The notes beneath the pieces were generated by a model. It had not been told where the DNA came from. It ran no database searches and saw only the letters and a program-made list of their open reading frames with translations. The translations under genes and the position numbers were made by a program. Shown piece after piece: positions 10,616 to 20,689 of a DNA stretch of 64,000 nt. This DNA is from Agapanthus africanus (lineage: Eukaryota > Streptophyta > Magnoliopsida > Asparagales > Amaryllidaceae), in the NCBI GenBank assembly GCA_030015575.1, contig JASDDO010000006.1, positions 317,364,361 to 317,428,360 of the forward strand, written 5' to 3'. Positions within the stretch are counted from its first letter, which is position 1. The number at the start of each line of letters is the position of its first letter.

Positions 10616-10740
10616 TCTTCCTCTTTCCACTCAACACTTCGTGTGTCGTGTTCGCGAACGAATCGCGGCTTGCTGTGGTTGCCTGTGGATTCGAGGTACT
10701 AAGATTTGGTGTCTTGTTCCGTGCAGAAAACAGAAGATCA

Positions 10741-12327
10741 ATGGCTTCAAACTGCACTACCTGCAACTGCAACTCTCGCTCCGTCCTTGCTGGAGGAGTG
10801 ACTTATGGGCCCCAAGCGGCCTCCCTTTTCAAGATGCCAGTGGAGCAGGTAACTCAAGTCACCGCTGGACTATTCTTCAGGACCATGCTCCCACCGATGA
10901 GCTTCGATGCCCCAATGACGTTGCAAGAAGCCCCAAAGAAGTCGGTCTTTGATCGACTTACCACTGCCGCGGCCCCTCTCAACGGGTCGCCCAACTCCAA
11001 TACTTCAGTTTTCAACAGACTGGGCCAGAACGTCTACAAGCCCGCGATACCCGAAGCGACCATCCCAAAGAGGATAGCCACCCCGGCTCAAGCGGACGAA
11101 ATCATTGGAAAGGCTACTCCTTCCAAGAAGTCAGTTTTTTCAAGGCTGGCCATTCCGGTTGCTGCTCCAGGCGAGGTCCTCAAAGCTGCTTCCCCTGCCC
11201 AGAGGGGGCACGACGAAGTCACCCTTATAGCTGAAACAACTCCATCCGCACGACACGCTCGACGTCGCCACTGGCGCCGAGTGAGGAAGGCTGGAGGCAA
11301 CTCCCCCTCTGGGATAACTCCGCCAGCTCCAACGGTAGGGAACGATGTTGCTGTTCCAACCAGGAATAGCTTTGAATTGCTGAACAAGGTGCGCAGAAAC
11401 TCTCCTACTGCGGTGCTGAAGAAAACTCCTTCACCTGTGGAGAATACTCCAAAGAAGAAGCTGGAGCAGCCCCCTAAACGGCTGTCCTCTAAAATTTACA
11501 AGGACTGGCGACAGGTCCAGGAGTCGGTGATTGATCAAGACTATCTCCGCCGACAGAAAAAGATGAAGGTTCGGCAGGAGAAAGATTACTCTGTCAAGCC
11601 AGAAAAAGCAACAGCTACTTGAGTGCCCACTACAACGGCCCCCTCAACTTCGACCGCTCACAGAAGAAGGAGGCCGGAGAATATCCCTGTGTCTTTGACA
11701 AATCGCAAAGACACTGAATTTAAACGCCCCAAGTCTGGGGGCATGGTGGTGCACACTGTCTATATGGCATCCGGGAAAGAGGACAGCCGCGCTACGACGG
11801 GTCACCGACCGCTCACCCGATCCGTGACAAAAGGCCAGGAGCAACAACAGAAGCTTCAGGAGATGATGACTGCAATGGCCGCACTTACCGGGCCAAAAGA
11901 AAGCTCGGAGGCATCATCAGAGCAGCGTCATGAACAAGAGACCGATGCTGACTTCTTACGCAGAGTTCTCGAAAAGAAGGACAAAGAAGCCGCAGAGCGA
12001 GCGGCTAACATAAAATAAATGACGCTCCTCTTCCAAGATATGGTAGGGAAGATGTTACAGCCGGACCCTTCAGCTGAAGAACCTTCGATCATTATTGAAG
12101 ACGATAAAGAGGAGACATCTAATCCTCCGCCGGCTCTTTCAGCAGCCAAGGAGGAGACAATTTCCAAGGCCGCACTGGACGACTATATAGCTCAGCAAAT
12201 ACGAGCTCATCAGGCGAATGAAGCGGCTGGGCAAATTGTTAAAACGGGACGACCATATCCGAGCTGGTATGATCAGATCAAGTACCCGCCGGGCTACACA
12301 ATCCCAAAATTTAATGTCTACAAGGGG
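10741..12327 (+). pseudogene. gag: Element I gag, 5' part (interrupted)
   Basis: Capsid polyprotein of a Tat-like element; homologous throughout to the O gag at 28,640. The start at 10,741 was chosen because O has a Met at the same place, followed in both by a CxxCxC cluster. Next come repeated SVFxRL motifs (KKSVFDRL, TSVFNRL, KKSVFSRL), an arginine-rich patch (ARHARRRHWRRVRKAGG), a lysine-rich stretch, a coiled-coil-like segment rich in Gln and Glu, and the start of the gag core (YPSWYDQIKYPPGY). In-frame stops at 11,620-11,622 and 12,016-12,018 replace a Trp and a charged codon present in O. Element A1 then splits the core after residues KGT. Confidence 0.8.
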
Positions 12328-12332
12328 ACAGG
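12328..12332. repeat. Target-site duplication ACAGG, left copy (A1)
   Basis: Perfect match to 18,345-18,349; precedes TGTTCACACC. Confidence 0.92.
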
Positions 12333-13321
12333 TGTTCACACCATAATATTGTATTATTATATTCCCCATTCTTATTCTTTTTATAAATAAACAGGTGCTT
12401 TTGACGCATGTCTGCTACATATTACAGGTTACAGGTTCTTGGACAGAAAACAGTGAAAACGATGAAAAGACGATGCAAAAGTGGACTTTGACCAACAAAC
12501 AGAAGACTCTTGATCAAGCCTACATCAAAGATAAAATTCACAAAGTACAAGTCAATGCAAGGTCCAAGATTACAAAGCAAACGGTTAAAAGTCCACCGCA
12601 ATTGTTCACTGGAGATCTGGAAGAAATAGAGAAGCCAAATTGAATAAAGATCCAAAAAAATAAAAAGCCCAAGAAGCCCAGAATCAGTTCCAAAATTTCC
12701 AGACATAAAATTTTACCAAAGCTTGGAGTCTACTTTGACTAGGTCTTCCTAAGGATATTTTGGTAAATGCAGACATGCGAATCAATTGTAACCTAGGGTT
12801 TCCTATCCTCTATAAATAGGAACTCTAAATCATTGTAAAGGCTATGCCTCCCTCATGCCTCTTTTTATGAATAAAATTTAGAAATCTTTTGGAGAGCATC
12901 GATGCCTCTTTTCATTTCAGAAATACAGATCTGACAAGTCTTGTGTTGATATTTGGAGAGAGCCATCTGTAATGTAAGTAGATTTATTTAATTGCCCTAG
13001 TTTAGATTTCAATTCTTGTCCTAGGTAATTTTTCATTCTCTGCCCTAAATTAAATTTAATTCCTTGCCCTAGTTAGATCTTTAATTCTTTGCCCTGGTTA
13101 AATTTAATTCTTTGCCCTGGTTAAATTTAATTCTTTGCCCTAAATAAATGATAAATTTAGTTTTTAGATTTAATAAGAAATCCGAACACCCATCGGAATT
13201 AACTCGTTTGAGCGATTAGGAAATTCACAACATCCCTGTGGACCGACCCGTACTCACCGGCTAGCTGCAAAGTGACGCCGTTCTTGATTGCGGTAATAGA
13301 TAGTTTTTGACAGACAAATCA
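12333..13321 (+). repeat. A1 5' LTR (989 bp)
   Basis: Contains TATAAATAGG at 12,811-12,820 and, near its end, a small array of (T)TTGCCCTRG-TTAAATTTAATTC units at about 13,000-13,150. It is 24 bp longer than the 3' LTR because it has an extra unit of that array. Confidence 0.9.
12811..12820 (+). promoter_or_regulatory. TATA box, A1 5' LTR
   Basis: TATAAATAGG in a context repeated in the 3' LTR at 17,858; the likely A1 promoter. Confidence 0.65.
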
Positions 13322-13323
13322 AA

Positions 13324-13341
13324 TAGCGCCGTTGCCGGGGA
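13324..13341 (+). promoter_or_regulatory. Primer-binding site, A1 (tRNA-Asp type)
   Basis: TAGCGCCGTTGCCGGGGA, two bases after the LTR. It differs at one base from TGGCGCCGTTGCCGGGGA, the tRNA-Asp complement typical of Athila elements and present perfectly in A2. Confidence 0.85.
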
Positions 13342-14047
13342 TAGCGTAGAACTTTCCTTTTTGCAATTTCGGGTTAATCAAAATAAAAAAAAATCATAAA
13401 AATCTAAAAAATCCAAAAATATAAAAATATATCATCTGTTATTTTTTGGAAAGGGTATTTTTTGTGAATCTTTGCAGGATTGACGGATCTGAAAAAATTC
13501 AGAGTTCGAAAAAGAAAAAGATATATCAAAACAGAGAGGTATTGTAAGGACAGAACAGCAGAAATTTTTTGGAGACCTAAAGCCTCCATCCCACCGCTAA
13601 ACCGCGGCCTAAGCGCGCTCCCGCCGCTTTTCCGCGGCCTTCTTGCATCATCATCGCGAAATTTTTGCACGGTTTGTTTCCTATTTCTCTCCTATGCAAA
13701 TCCCCATATATCTTTTATCAAATCTTCTGCAGGATTCCTTGCACTTTAAAAATCTTTTTCTTTCCAAATAACAATCTTGTGCAGGATTTTTGGGCCCCGC
13801 TTAAAATTATAACTGATAGCAAGTAATATTTTTCTGTTGCATATCTTTTATCAAAAATATTTTTGCAACAATTTCCAAATAAAGAAAAAAGAAAAAGGAC
13901 AAATCTTTTAAAGAAACTTGCAAAAACTTTTGCCGCAAATAAATCCTTGCACCACCACCCATCTTTCTTTCTTTCACCCTTCCTTCCAACATGGGTACCC
14001 CACATAATAAATCACTTGCTGAACTTTGATATCCCGAACCTAATTTT

Positions 14048-15460
14048 GTGTCGTACGTCAATTTGTTCGGTCAATTTAAAGACAATCCTTGCATGTCTAA
14101 AAAATCTTTGAAAGATCAAATTGAGACGTCTAGGAAAAACAGTTTGACTTTTCAACCCACTTCGTGTCAACCAAGTCAACCTTTACCACTTCAATATGTT
14201 GATACCACTTTTTCAAGTCCTTCTGTCACTCCTAAGCCGATGTCCATTGCTGAGCATATTGCTCAATCTCGCAGCCGATCTTTCACCCCTCTCCACTTAT
14301 CTAGTTCTAAGGATCAACAAGACTATTCACCTTGTTATCCACATGTTGACCCTACACCTGACCAACCACCCACTTCCTACCAGTCCTACCCGACCTTCCC
14401 ACCTTCACTAGACACTGTTTCTACACAGCCTGTTGGGAGTTTTGCATATCCACACGATTTCGAATCTTTTACCGAAACCCCCTCACCACCCAAGTCTAGT
14501 TTGGAAGAGTCGTTGGAGGCTTATATTGCAGCAACAAATAAAATGACTAGGAATGTGGAAGCGTCCTTGGCCGCCCTTATGCAACCTAGTGAACTGGTAG
14601 TTAGTTTCCCGCTAGCTCCAAATTTTTTAATGTATAAGGAGGCGGTTGGACAGAGTGAGAATGTGAGAGGATTTCAAAATCAAACCTACCCTTACCCAAT
14701 TGAAGCCCACAACTCCAGTTTTCCGTCAAATGTCCTAAATGATTTACCAGTTCAAAATAAAAACGAGTTGTGTGATTTTGTAGTGTTTGATTTGCCAAAT
14801 TGTGAGGAACCCCTTTCGAGTGAAACCGCACCTAATCCTTTCGATCTTTACACCTCCCATCTAGAACCTAAATCGATAGATATCCATGCTTTTGATGAGA
14901 TGTCTAAGAAAATTGATTTTCACTTGATTGAGGATATAGACGCCGGGAATATTTCGGATGATGAACCTGTCGATTTAATTGAGATTTTATGTTCAAATCA
15001 TCATCCCGAGTTATTAAATGTTTCTCCCGAATCTCATATGCGTCTTAACTTTGATGATAATGGCATGGATGAGTTGAATCTTGAGGAGAATTATAAGGAT
15101 AGTATTGAGGAGAGTTTTGAGGATCATATTGAGGTTGAACTATTTTTGTTTGATATGTCTGATTTTCCAATTCAGCCTCCTGAACCTTTGACTGTTATAT
15201 CACCCTCCCTCCTTTCCATCATTCCGACCACGCTTGAAAACTGTGAGCTTGAAAAATTTTCCTTTGAATCTGACACAGTTCTCACAGCCGATAACACGTA
15301 TGAGTGTTTCACCTTTTCGGACGATGTTGATGACTCACCGCCCGAGTTTGAGTCTTTTACATTTTCTGATGAGTTAGATGAACCATCAGACTCGGGTGCT
15401 TACAGTAGTTTCGAACCATTAATGGAATCTTTCAAGTTCGAGACAGTTTACTACGGTTAG
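14048..15460 (+). CDS. A1 single ORF, Pro/Ser-rich then acidic protein (470 aa), unrecognised
   Basis: The only long frame in A1. I do not recognise a gag, protease or envelope domain. The first 170 residues are rich in Ser, Pro, Thr and Tyr. There are two similar short helices (SLKDQIETSRKNS and SIAEHIAQSRSRS) near residues 18 and 66, and another helical stretch (SLEESLEAYIAATNKM) near 155. From about residue 260 the chain is strongly acidic, with repeated FTFSD and FESFTF motifs. The frame stops at 15,458-15,460 but reads on without another stop to a peptide KIFEW-VLTFGLCKA (about 15,830-15,875). The A2 gag-protease ORF ends with the same peptide, so A1 appears to keep only the extreme C-terminus of that protein behind a different N-terminal body. 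Stop-codon loss or a truncated product are both possible. Confidence 0.55.
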   Translation: MSYVNLFGQFKDNPCMSKKSLKDQIETSRKNSLTFQPTSCQPSQPLPLQYVDTTFSSPSVTPKPMSIAEHIAQSRSRSFTPLHLSSSKDQQDYSPCYPHVDPTPDQPPTSYQSYPTFPPSLDTVSTQPVGSFAYPHDFESFTETPSPPKSSLEESLEAYIAATNKMTRNVEASLAALMQPSELVVSFPLAPNFLMYKEAVGQSENVRGFQNQTYPYPIEAHNSSFPSNVLNDLPVQNKNELCDFVVFDLPNCEEPLSSETAPNPFDLYTSHLEPKSIDIHAFDEMSKKIDFHLIEDIDAGNISDDEPVDLIEILCSNHHPELLNVSPESHMRLNFDDNGMDELNLEENYKDSIEESFEDHIEVELFLFDMSDFPIQPPEPLTVISPSLLSIIPTTLENCELEKFSFESDTVLTADNTYECFTFSDDVDDSPPEFESFTFSDELDEPSDSGAYSSFEPLMESFKFETVYYG

Positions 15461-15880
15461 AATGATACTATCCCTAGTTCACTTCCTTTCGTCTTTCCCA
15501 TTGTTCCGACCGTACAAGAGACCGTTACGCTTTCATCTCCAATACCAAGTTCGGCGTACCCATGTTTTCTTGCGAATCTTGAGGGATTTGATCCCATTGC
15601 ACGACGAGTTGATAGATTAGCGCAATCGCTTTTAACACACCGGTCATCACAAATTGCGCTAATTTATTCACTCGATTTACACCCTCAAGATCGCGCGACC
15701 CTTCTTTCTCCTTTCCGCCATTCTGCTCCTCCACCGAGACCATATTCTCTTCTTCCGACACGGTCTCGCGTGTTTCTCATTTCTTTCTTCTACACCCCAT
15801 TATTGCACCAACTATACCATTACCACGATAAGATTTTTGAATGGTTTGTGCTAACCTTTGGCTTGTGTAAGGCCAAGCTT

Positions 15881-15896
15881 GAGTTTGGGGGAAACC
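15881..15896 (+). promoter_or_regulatory. Polypurine-like tract 1, A1
   Basis: GAGTTTGGGGGAAACC, preceded by a weak TTGGC...GCCAA stem. It resembles the terminal tract at 17,365 and may be an internal second-strand primer. Confidence 0.4.
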
Positions 15897-17340
15897 TTAT
15901 TATATATATGTATATATATATTTGTTTTCTTTTTCTATAAAAAAAAATAAAAATAAATAAAAAGATAAAAAAAATAAAAAAAATTATAAATAAATAAACA
16001 GGGGAGTGCCGGCATTTTTTGACCCTCTTGGTTTAGCATGACAGTGCGGACACTGTCAAGTTCAAGTTTGGGGGTATGCTCGGTACGTCTTCTTCCTTCG
16101 CATTCATTTGTACATATTTTTGCATTTGCATATTTATTTGAAAACCCATAAAAATTGAAAATTTTCAAAAATTATAAAAATTTATGTATTCAATTTTGGC
16201 TAATTGACTTGAGTTTTACAAATAGGTTAACTGGCTAGGAACAACTAGATCTCAGACTTAGTAAATTAAAAACCCTAAAAATAACCTTACTTAAAGTTTA
16301 ACAGTAGAGAGTACATGTCTTTGTAGTTTATTTAGAAATAGGCAAATTTTGAGTTTAGTTCTTGGGATAAGTTGAAACAAAGAAAAAGTATTGATATTTT
16401 ATTAGAGTATAAGTTTGAAAAATAGTTCCCAACTTAAGTCTAAATTCTGAAAATGTATACCCTATAAAATTGCACAATCACGCACCTTGAAACTTGGAAT
16501 AGTAGAAGAGACCTTGAAATGCTCTTGTCTAAAGTCCTTAGTACAATGAAAATAAAAGAAAAAAAAGTGTGAATAAAGAATAAAAAAAATGAACACCGGT
16601 TTTTGTGATTACTTAAGGCTGTAAAAATAGAAAAATATTTAGCGAGGGTGCTTCATCACCTAGTGCCTTAGACCAACTGGTTTGGGAGTCACTGCTAAAG
16701 CCTTGGGTGTTGCAAGACTAGGAAGCACGCTTTAAAGTGCTAACGCATCTTGTAATCGGTCGTTGGTACCTCAAGAAGTATTAATGGTCGTATGAAGGAT
16801 GTGTAAGCAAAATTCATTTAAATCCACCTACTAATAAGTACTTTGGACAACGGACAAGGGTATGATTGCTTGATTTGAATTTCCAAGTGTAGGGTGATTT
16901 ATACACACACGTGGGGGTCTGTGATTGGGATTTAGATGAGAGAAAGGGATGAAAAATAGAACTTGTATCCTTAGTAGAGTTGATAAAAATTCCTGAGTGG
17001 AGATGAAACCCTAGAAGGAAAACTTAAGAAATGCCGAAAGCTAAGTAGGTCTGCAGAACATATATAATCTTAAGTTAAATGATGAGGAAGTGTGAAGAAT
17101 ATGGGTGGATAATTAATGAGTCGACGATAATAGAATTCCTTGTTGGAAAACTTAATTGGAGAATAAAAGTCGAAAAGCCAAATTGATAGGATTTTGTGGG
17201 TAGTATCCGCTGAAAACCCTCAGGAGACAACACTCCTCCTACTAGGGACACCTAGAGGTTTAACGGCTTGTTGCACGAGCTCAGTGCAATCGCGTTTCCC
17301 TGCGAAAGTGCGATTAGGATTTTAGTGAATAAAAAATAAG
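15897..17340 (+). other. A1 3' noncoding region
   Basis: AT-rich, with an A-rich stretch at about 15,930-16,000. No ORF of note. The segment about 17,200-17,300 (around CACTCCTCCTACTAGGGACACC) is also present in A2 in inverse orientation near 32,560, so it is a conserved noncoding block of this element group. Confidence 0.5.
16041..16076 (+). promoter_or_regulatory. Hairpin plus polypurine-like tract 2, A1
   Basis: Stem ACAGTG/CACTGT with a CGGA loop, then CAAGTTTGGGGGTAT. A2 has a CAGTG-AGGA-CACTG hairpin before its own G5 tract at 33,599. Confidence 0.4.
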
Positions 17341-17342
17341 TT

Positions 17343-17379
17343 TGCTCGAGGACGAGCAAAAGATAAGTTTGGGGGTATT
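17343..17379 (+). promoter_or_regulatory. Hairpin and polypurine tract, A1
   Basis: Stem TTGCTCG/CGAGCAA with an AGGA loop, then AAGTTTGGGGGTATT directly before the 3' LTR. This hairpin plus G5 tract is a familiar mark of the Athila group and primes plus-strand synthesis. Confidence 0.8.
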
Positions 17380-18344
17380 TGTTCACACCATAATATTGTA
17401 TTATTATATTCCCCATTCTTATTCTTTTTATAAATAAACAGGTGCTTTTGACGCATGTCTGCTACATATTACAGGTTACAGGTTCTTGGACAGAAAACAG
17501 TGAAAACGATGAAAAGACGATACAAAAGTGGACTTTGACCAACAAACAGAAGACTCTTGATCAAGCCTACATCAAAGATAAAATTCACAAAGTACAAGGC
17601 AATGCAAGGTCCAAGATTACAAAGCAAACGGTTAAAAGTCCACCGCAATTGTTCACTGGAGATCTGGAAGAAATAGAGAAGCCAAATTGAATAAAGATCC
17701 AAAGAAATAAAAAGCCCAAGAAGCCCAGAATCAGTTCCAAAATTTCCAGACATAAAATTTTACCAAAGCTTGGAGTCTACTTTGACTAGGTCTTCCTAAG
17801 GATATTTTGGTAAATGCAGACATGCGAATCAATTGTAACCTAGGGTTTCCTATCCTCTATAAATAGGAACTCTAAATCATTGTAAAGGTTATGCCTCCCT
17901 CATGCCTCTTTTTATGAATAAAATTTAGAAATCTTTTGGAGAGCATCGATGCCTCTTTTCATTTCAGAAATTCAGATCTGACAAGTCTTGTGTTGATGTT
18001 TGGAGAGAGCCATCTGTAAAGTAAGTAGATTTATTTAATTGCCCTAGTTTAGATTTCAATTCTTGCCCTAGGTAATTTTTCATTCTCTGCCCTAGATTAA
18101 ATTTAATTCATTGCCCTAGTAAGATCTTTAATTCTTTGCCCTAGTTAAATTTAATTCTTTGCCCTAGATAAATGATAGATTTAGTTTTTAGATTTAATAA
18201 GAAATCCGAACACCCATCGGAATTAACTCGTTTGAGCGATTAGGAAATTCACAACATCCCTGTGGACCGACCCGTACTCACTGGCTAGCTGCAAAGTGAC
18301 GCCGTTCTTGATTGCGGTAATAGATAGTTTTTGACATATAATCA
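17380..18344 (+). repeat. A1 3' LTR (965 bp)
   Basis: Near-identical to the 5' LTR; TATAAATAGG at 17,858-17,867. Ends ...TATAATCA before the ACAGG duplication. Confidence 0.9.
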
Positions 18345-18349
18345 ACAGG
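18345..18349. repeat. Target-site duplication ACAGG, right copy (A1)
   Basis: Perfect copy of 12,328-12,332; the gag codons of element I resume directly after it. Confidence 0.92.
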
Positions 18350-19199
18350 CAATCCCCATCAACATGTTGCCCAGTTCAGGGCTCTTTGTGGCAACACCGG
18401 CGGCGATGATAAGCTCCTGCTTCGCCAATTCGTCGGCAGCTTGTCGGAGACGGCGTTCGAATGGTACTCTGAGCTTCCGAACGATTCCGTCAAGACGTTC
18501 GCTGAAATGGAGTTGCTATTCACTCAGCGATTCGCGTGCGCCAGCGAACGCACCCCGATAACGGCGTTGATTAATGCCAGGGTGAAACCAGGCGAAACGT
18601 GGTTCCAGTACGCTATACGCTGGCGAAACTTGTGGTCGAAGTGCGAACAACGCATCGAAGAAGCACCTGCGGTAGGCATGTTTGTGGGTACCCTTGACCC
18701 TCAAGCGACCATCTCGCAATTCATGATATTCTTCAAGCCAACTACTTTCCAGGACTTGATTGACAAGTTGGCCTAAATGGATCAAATGGGTCATAGACCA
18801 TCTCCTTCAAAGACGGATCCTCGGAATGAAAAGTGGAAAGGAAAAGCAACTTTCATCGCCAATACTCAACAACAGCCAAGCAACTTAAAGCCGGTTGTCC
18901 GTCAAAACAATATGCGTCCACGCCCATCCCTTGAGGAAAGACTAGGACGTCCTTACTCGTTTCCTCAGAATAAAACGAGAAAACTGTTCGAGCTGGCAGT
19001 GCGCAACAGGCTCATAAATTTGTCGGATCCAAAACGTCCGTTGCAGCCAGGCGATCTCAACAATCCTAATTACTGCCCTTACCATCAAGCAGTAAGCCAC
19101 CCAATCGAAGATTGCTTCGTTTTCAAAGGCTGGATTGAGGACCAATACCAACCGGGCAAGTTCGCGCTGTCCGAAAACTGGAAGGTGAGCCCGCCATAA
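18350..19199 (+). pseudogene. gag: Element I gag, 3' part
   Basis: Continues the gag core in frame once A1 and one target-site copy are disregarded: NPHQHVAQFRALCGNTGG, then SETAFEWYSELP, RFACASERTPITALINARVKPGE and the EQRIEEAPAVGMFVG region, as in many plant retrotransposon gag proteins. An in-frame TAA at 18,774-18,776 replaces a Gln codon of O. The frame then runs to 19,199 and includes YCPYHQAVSHPIEDCF (C-x2-H-x5-H-x4-C), a zinc-binding-like motif. No protease or RT follows. Confidence 0.8.
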
Positions 19200-19311
19200 C
19201 CACATGCTCCGAGAAAGATGGATATGTCGGGGGCATCATGCTCATTCATAGGGAAAGCCCCATAGACCGAAAAGTCGGTAAACTAGAGATTCGCCTCAAA
19301 TACGGCGACGG

Positions 19312-19400
19312 TGGACCACTATGTCCTAAAACTGGCGGCGGACCGAAACGTCCCTAAACTAACGATGGACCGCAATGTCCTAAAACTTGCAAATAACCAA
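19312..19400 (+). repeat. GGAC-N6-GTCC hairpins after gag, element I
   Basis: GGACCACTATGTCC, GGACCGAAACGTCC and GGACCGCAATGTCC joined by TAAAACT-type linkers. Same hairpin family as in the LTRs, and directly comparable to 44,652-44,772 behind the integrase of O, so it marks the start of the 3' untranslated region. Confidence 0.75.
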
Positions 19401-19455
19401 AACATCGTTAAACTACTACCAACCCGCGGCATCCTCAGGCTGACGTGGTAAAAAA

Positions 19456-19715
19456 AACGGTATGTCCATAAGCAAAATGGGCACGGATGAAAATCCGAAA
19501 GGGCTCCGTAAGTAAAAATAGCAGGGTTACCGGCGAGTCTTGTGAAAACCTGAAAGGGCGTAACCTCGTTAGAAAAAAAAAAGAATAAAAAAAAATAAAA
19601 ACGGTATGTCCATAAGCAAAATAGGCACGGATGAAAACTCGAAAGGGCTCCGTGAGTAAAAACAGCAGGGCTGCCGGCGAGTGTTTGTGAAAACCCGAAA
19701 GGGCGCAATCTTGTT
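19456..19715 (+). repeat. Two-copy direct repeat, about 130 bp
   Basis: Each copy has GGCACGGATGAAAA, CCGAAAGGGCTCCGT and a GTTACCGGCGAGT or GCTGCCGGCGAGT segment. CACGGA and TCCGTG can pair around the middle. O has one copy at about 44,822-44,945. Confidence 0.7.
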
Positions 19716-19719
19716 AAAA

Positions 19720-20262
19720 GACACTTACAGGGTCCTCTCGACCTTGTAAGGAGAAACCACCCGCGTGAGATCCTTACGACTCATAAGGGGAACACGCACT
19801 TAGGAATCCTCACGATTCCTAAGGAGAAATTACACTTGCGGGATCCTCACGACTCGTAAGGAGAACTCTCTTATGAGACCCTCAAGGCTCATAAGATTTG
19901 AAAGTCTTAAGTTACAGAGACCTGAACCTGTTCTTAAGCAACCCCCACAACCTTCGATACTGCTCTACAAGTGGCTCAATACTGACCCTTGTATACAGTC
20001 CATGGACACGAATAAACATTTCCCTAACCGAGTCCCATCCGTGACTGGGGATATGTTCGCACGGTGAACAACCCTTGTGAGTCCTCTCGACTTATAAGGA
20101 GAAAACCCTTTTATAAGATCCTTACGACTTACGGGAGAACATGCACTTAGGAATCCTTACGATTCCTAAGGATAAAACACACCTACGAGATCCTCACGAC
20201 TTGTAGGGAGAAATACCATTGTGAGACCCTTACGGCTCATGAAGTCAAAAGCCTTAGTCGAC
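19720..20262 (+). repeat. Covarying hairpin array, element I, blocks 1 and 2
   Basis: Two blocks (about 19,723-19,905 and 20,080-20,260) of five hairpins each. The loop core is CCTCACG, CCTCTCG or CCTTACG and a GGAGAAA-type linker follows. Arms differ but pair: CTTAGGAAT/ATTCCTAAG (perfect, 9 bp), TTATGAG/CTCATAA, CTTATGAG/CTCATAAG. Between the blocks lies unique sequence around GTATACAGTCCATGGAC. The order of arm types is the same in each block. Nothing suggests protein coding. Confidence 0.8.
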
Positions 20263-20390
20263 AGGATCCTAACCCTGTTCGCTAAGCCAGCTTTGTTCGA
20301 TATCGACGGAGGCAAATGATGATTCACTCCTGGCAATATCCCAGTTGTAGCTGTGTTGATGCTGAAATCGGTGTCTAATCCCAAGGTTGC

Positions 20391-20670
20391 GGCAAAAAGC
20401 TAGCGAGCCACACATGCATACGAAATAGCCGAAATGATGGGGCAACTTGCAACAAAATCAGAAAGTAAAAATATATGCATGCCAAATAGACGAAATGATT
20501 GGGTGACTCGCAATAAAAAGCAGCTAGTAAAGATAAAACAAATAGCCGAAATGATTGGGCACCGCGAAAAATAGCCGAAATGATTGGGCAATCGCGACCT
20601 TCGCGATATAAAGAGCTGAAATGATAGAGCATCGCGGAAAGAAATAAAATAAAAATAAAAATGAAATTTA
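20391..20670 (+). repeat. AAATAGCCGAAATGAT repeat region, element I
   Basis: About seven diverged copies of AAATAGCCGAAATGATTGGGC, separated by pairs that can form stems, for example ATCGCG/CGCGAT around ACCTT at about 20,590-20,610. O has the matching region at 45,645-45,870. Confidence 0.65.
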
Positions 20671-20689
20671 CGCCCTACAGGTGAAATCA

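Larger units (their letters stand above)
12333..18344 (+). mobile_element. Element A1: non-autonomous Athila-like LTR retrotransposon, 6,012 bp
   Basis: LTRs of 989 and 965 bp (TGTTCACA...ATCA), perfect ACAGG duplications, primer site for tRNA-Asp and a polypurine tract are all present. The 4.06-kb interior holds one 470-codon ORF and no RT or integrase. The Athila link rests on the primer site, on the TTTGCTCG-AGGA-CGAGCAAA hairpin plus AAGTTTGGGGG tract before the 3' LTR, and on a C-terminal peptide shared with A2. The two LTRs are almost identical, so the insertion is young; it is the innermost one on this side of the nest. Confidence 0.9.

Noticed and set aside
10608-10952. Plus-strand frame overlapping the gag start
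   Set aside because: Shadow of the gag frame; no homologue in element O.
19720-20262. CRISPR-like repeat-spacer array
   Set aside because: The constant parts are short loops and linkers, the variable parts pair with each other, and the setting is a plant retrotransposon without cas genes.
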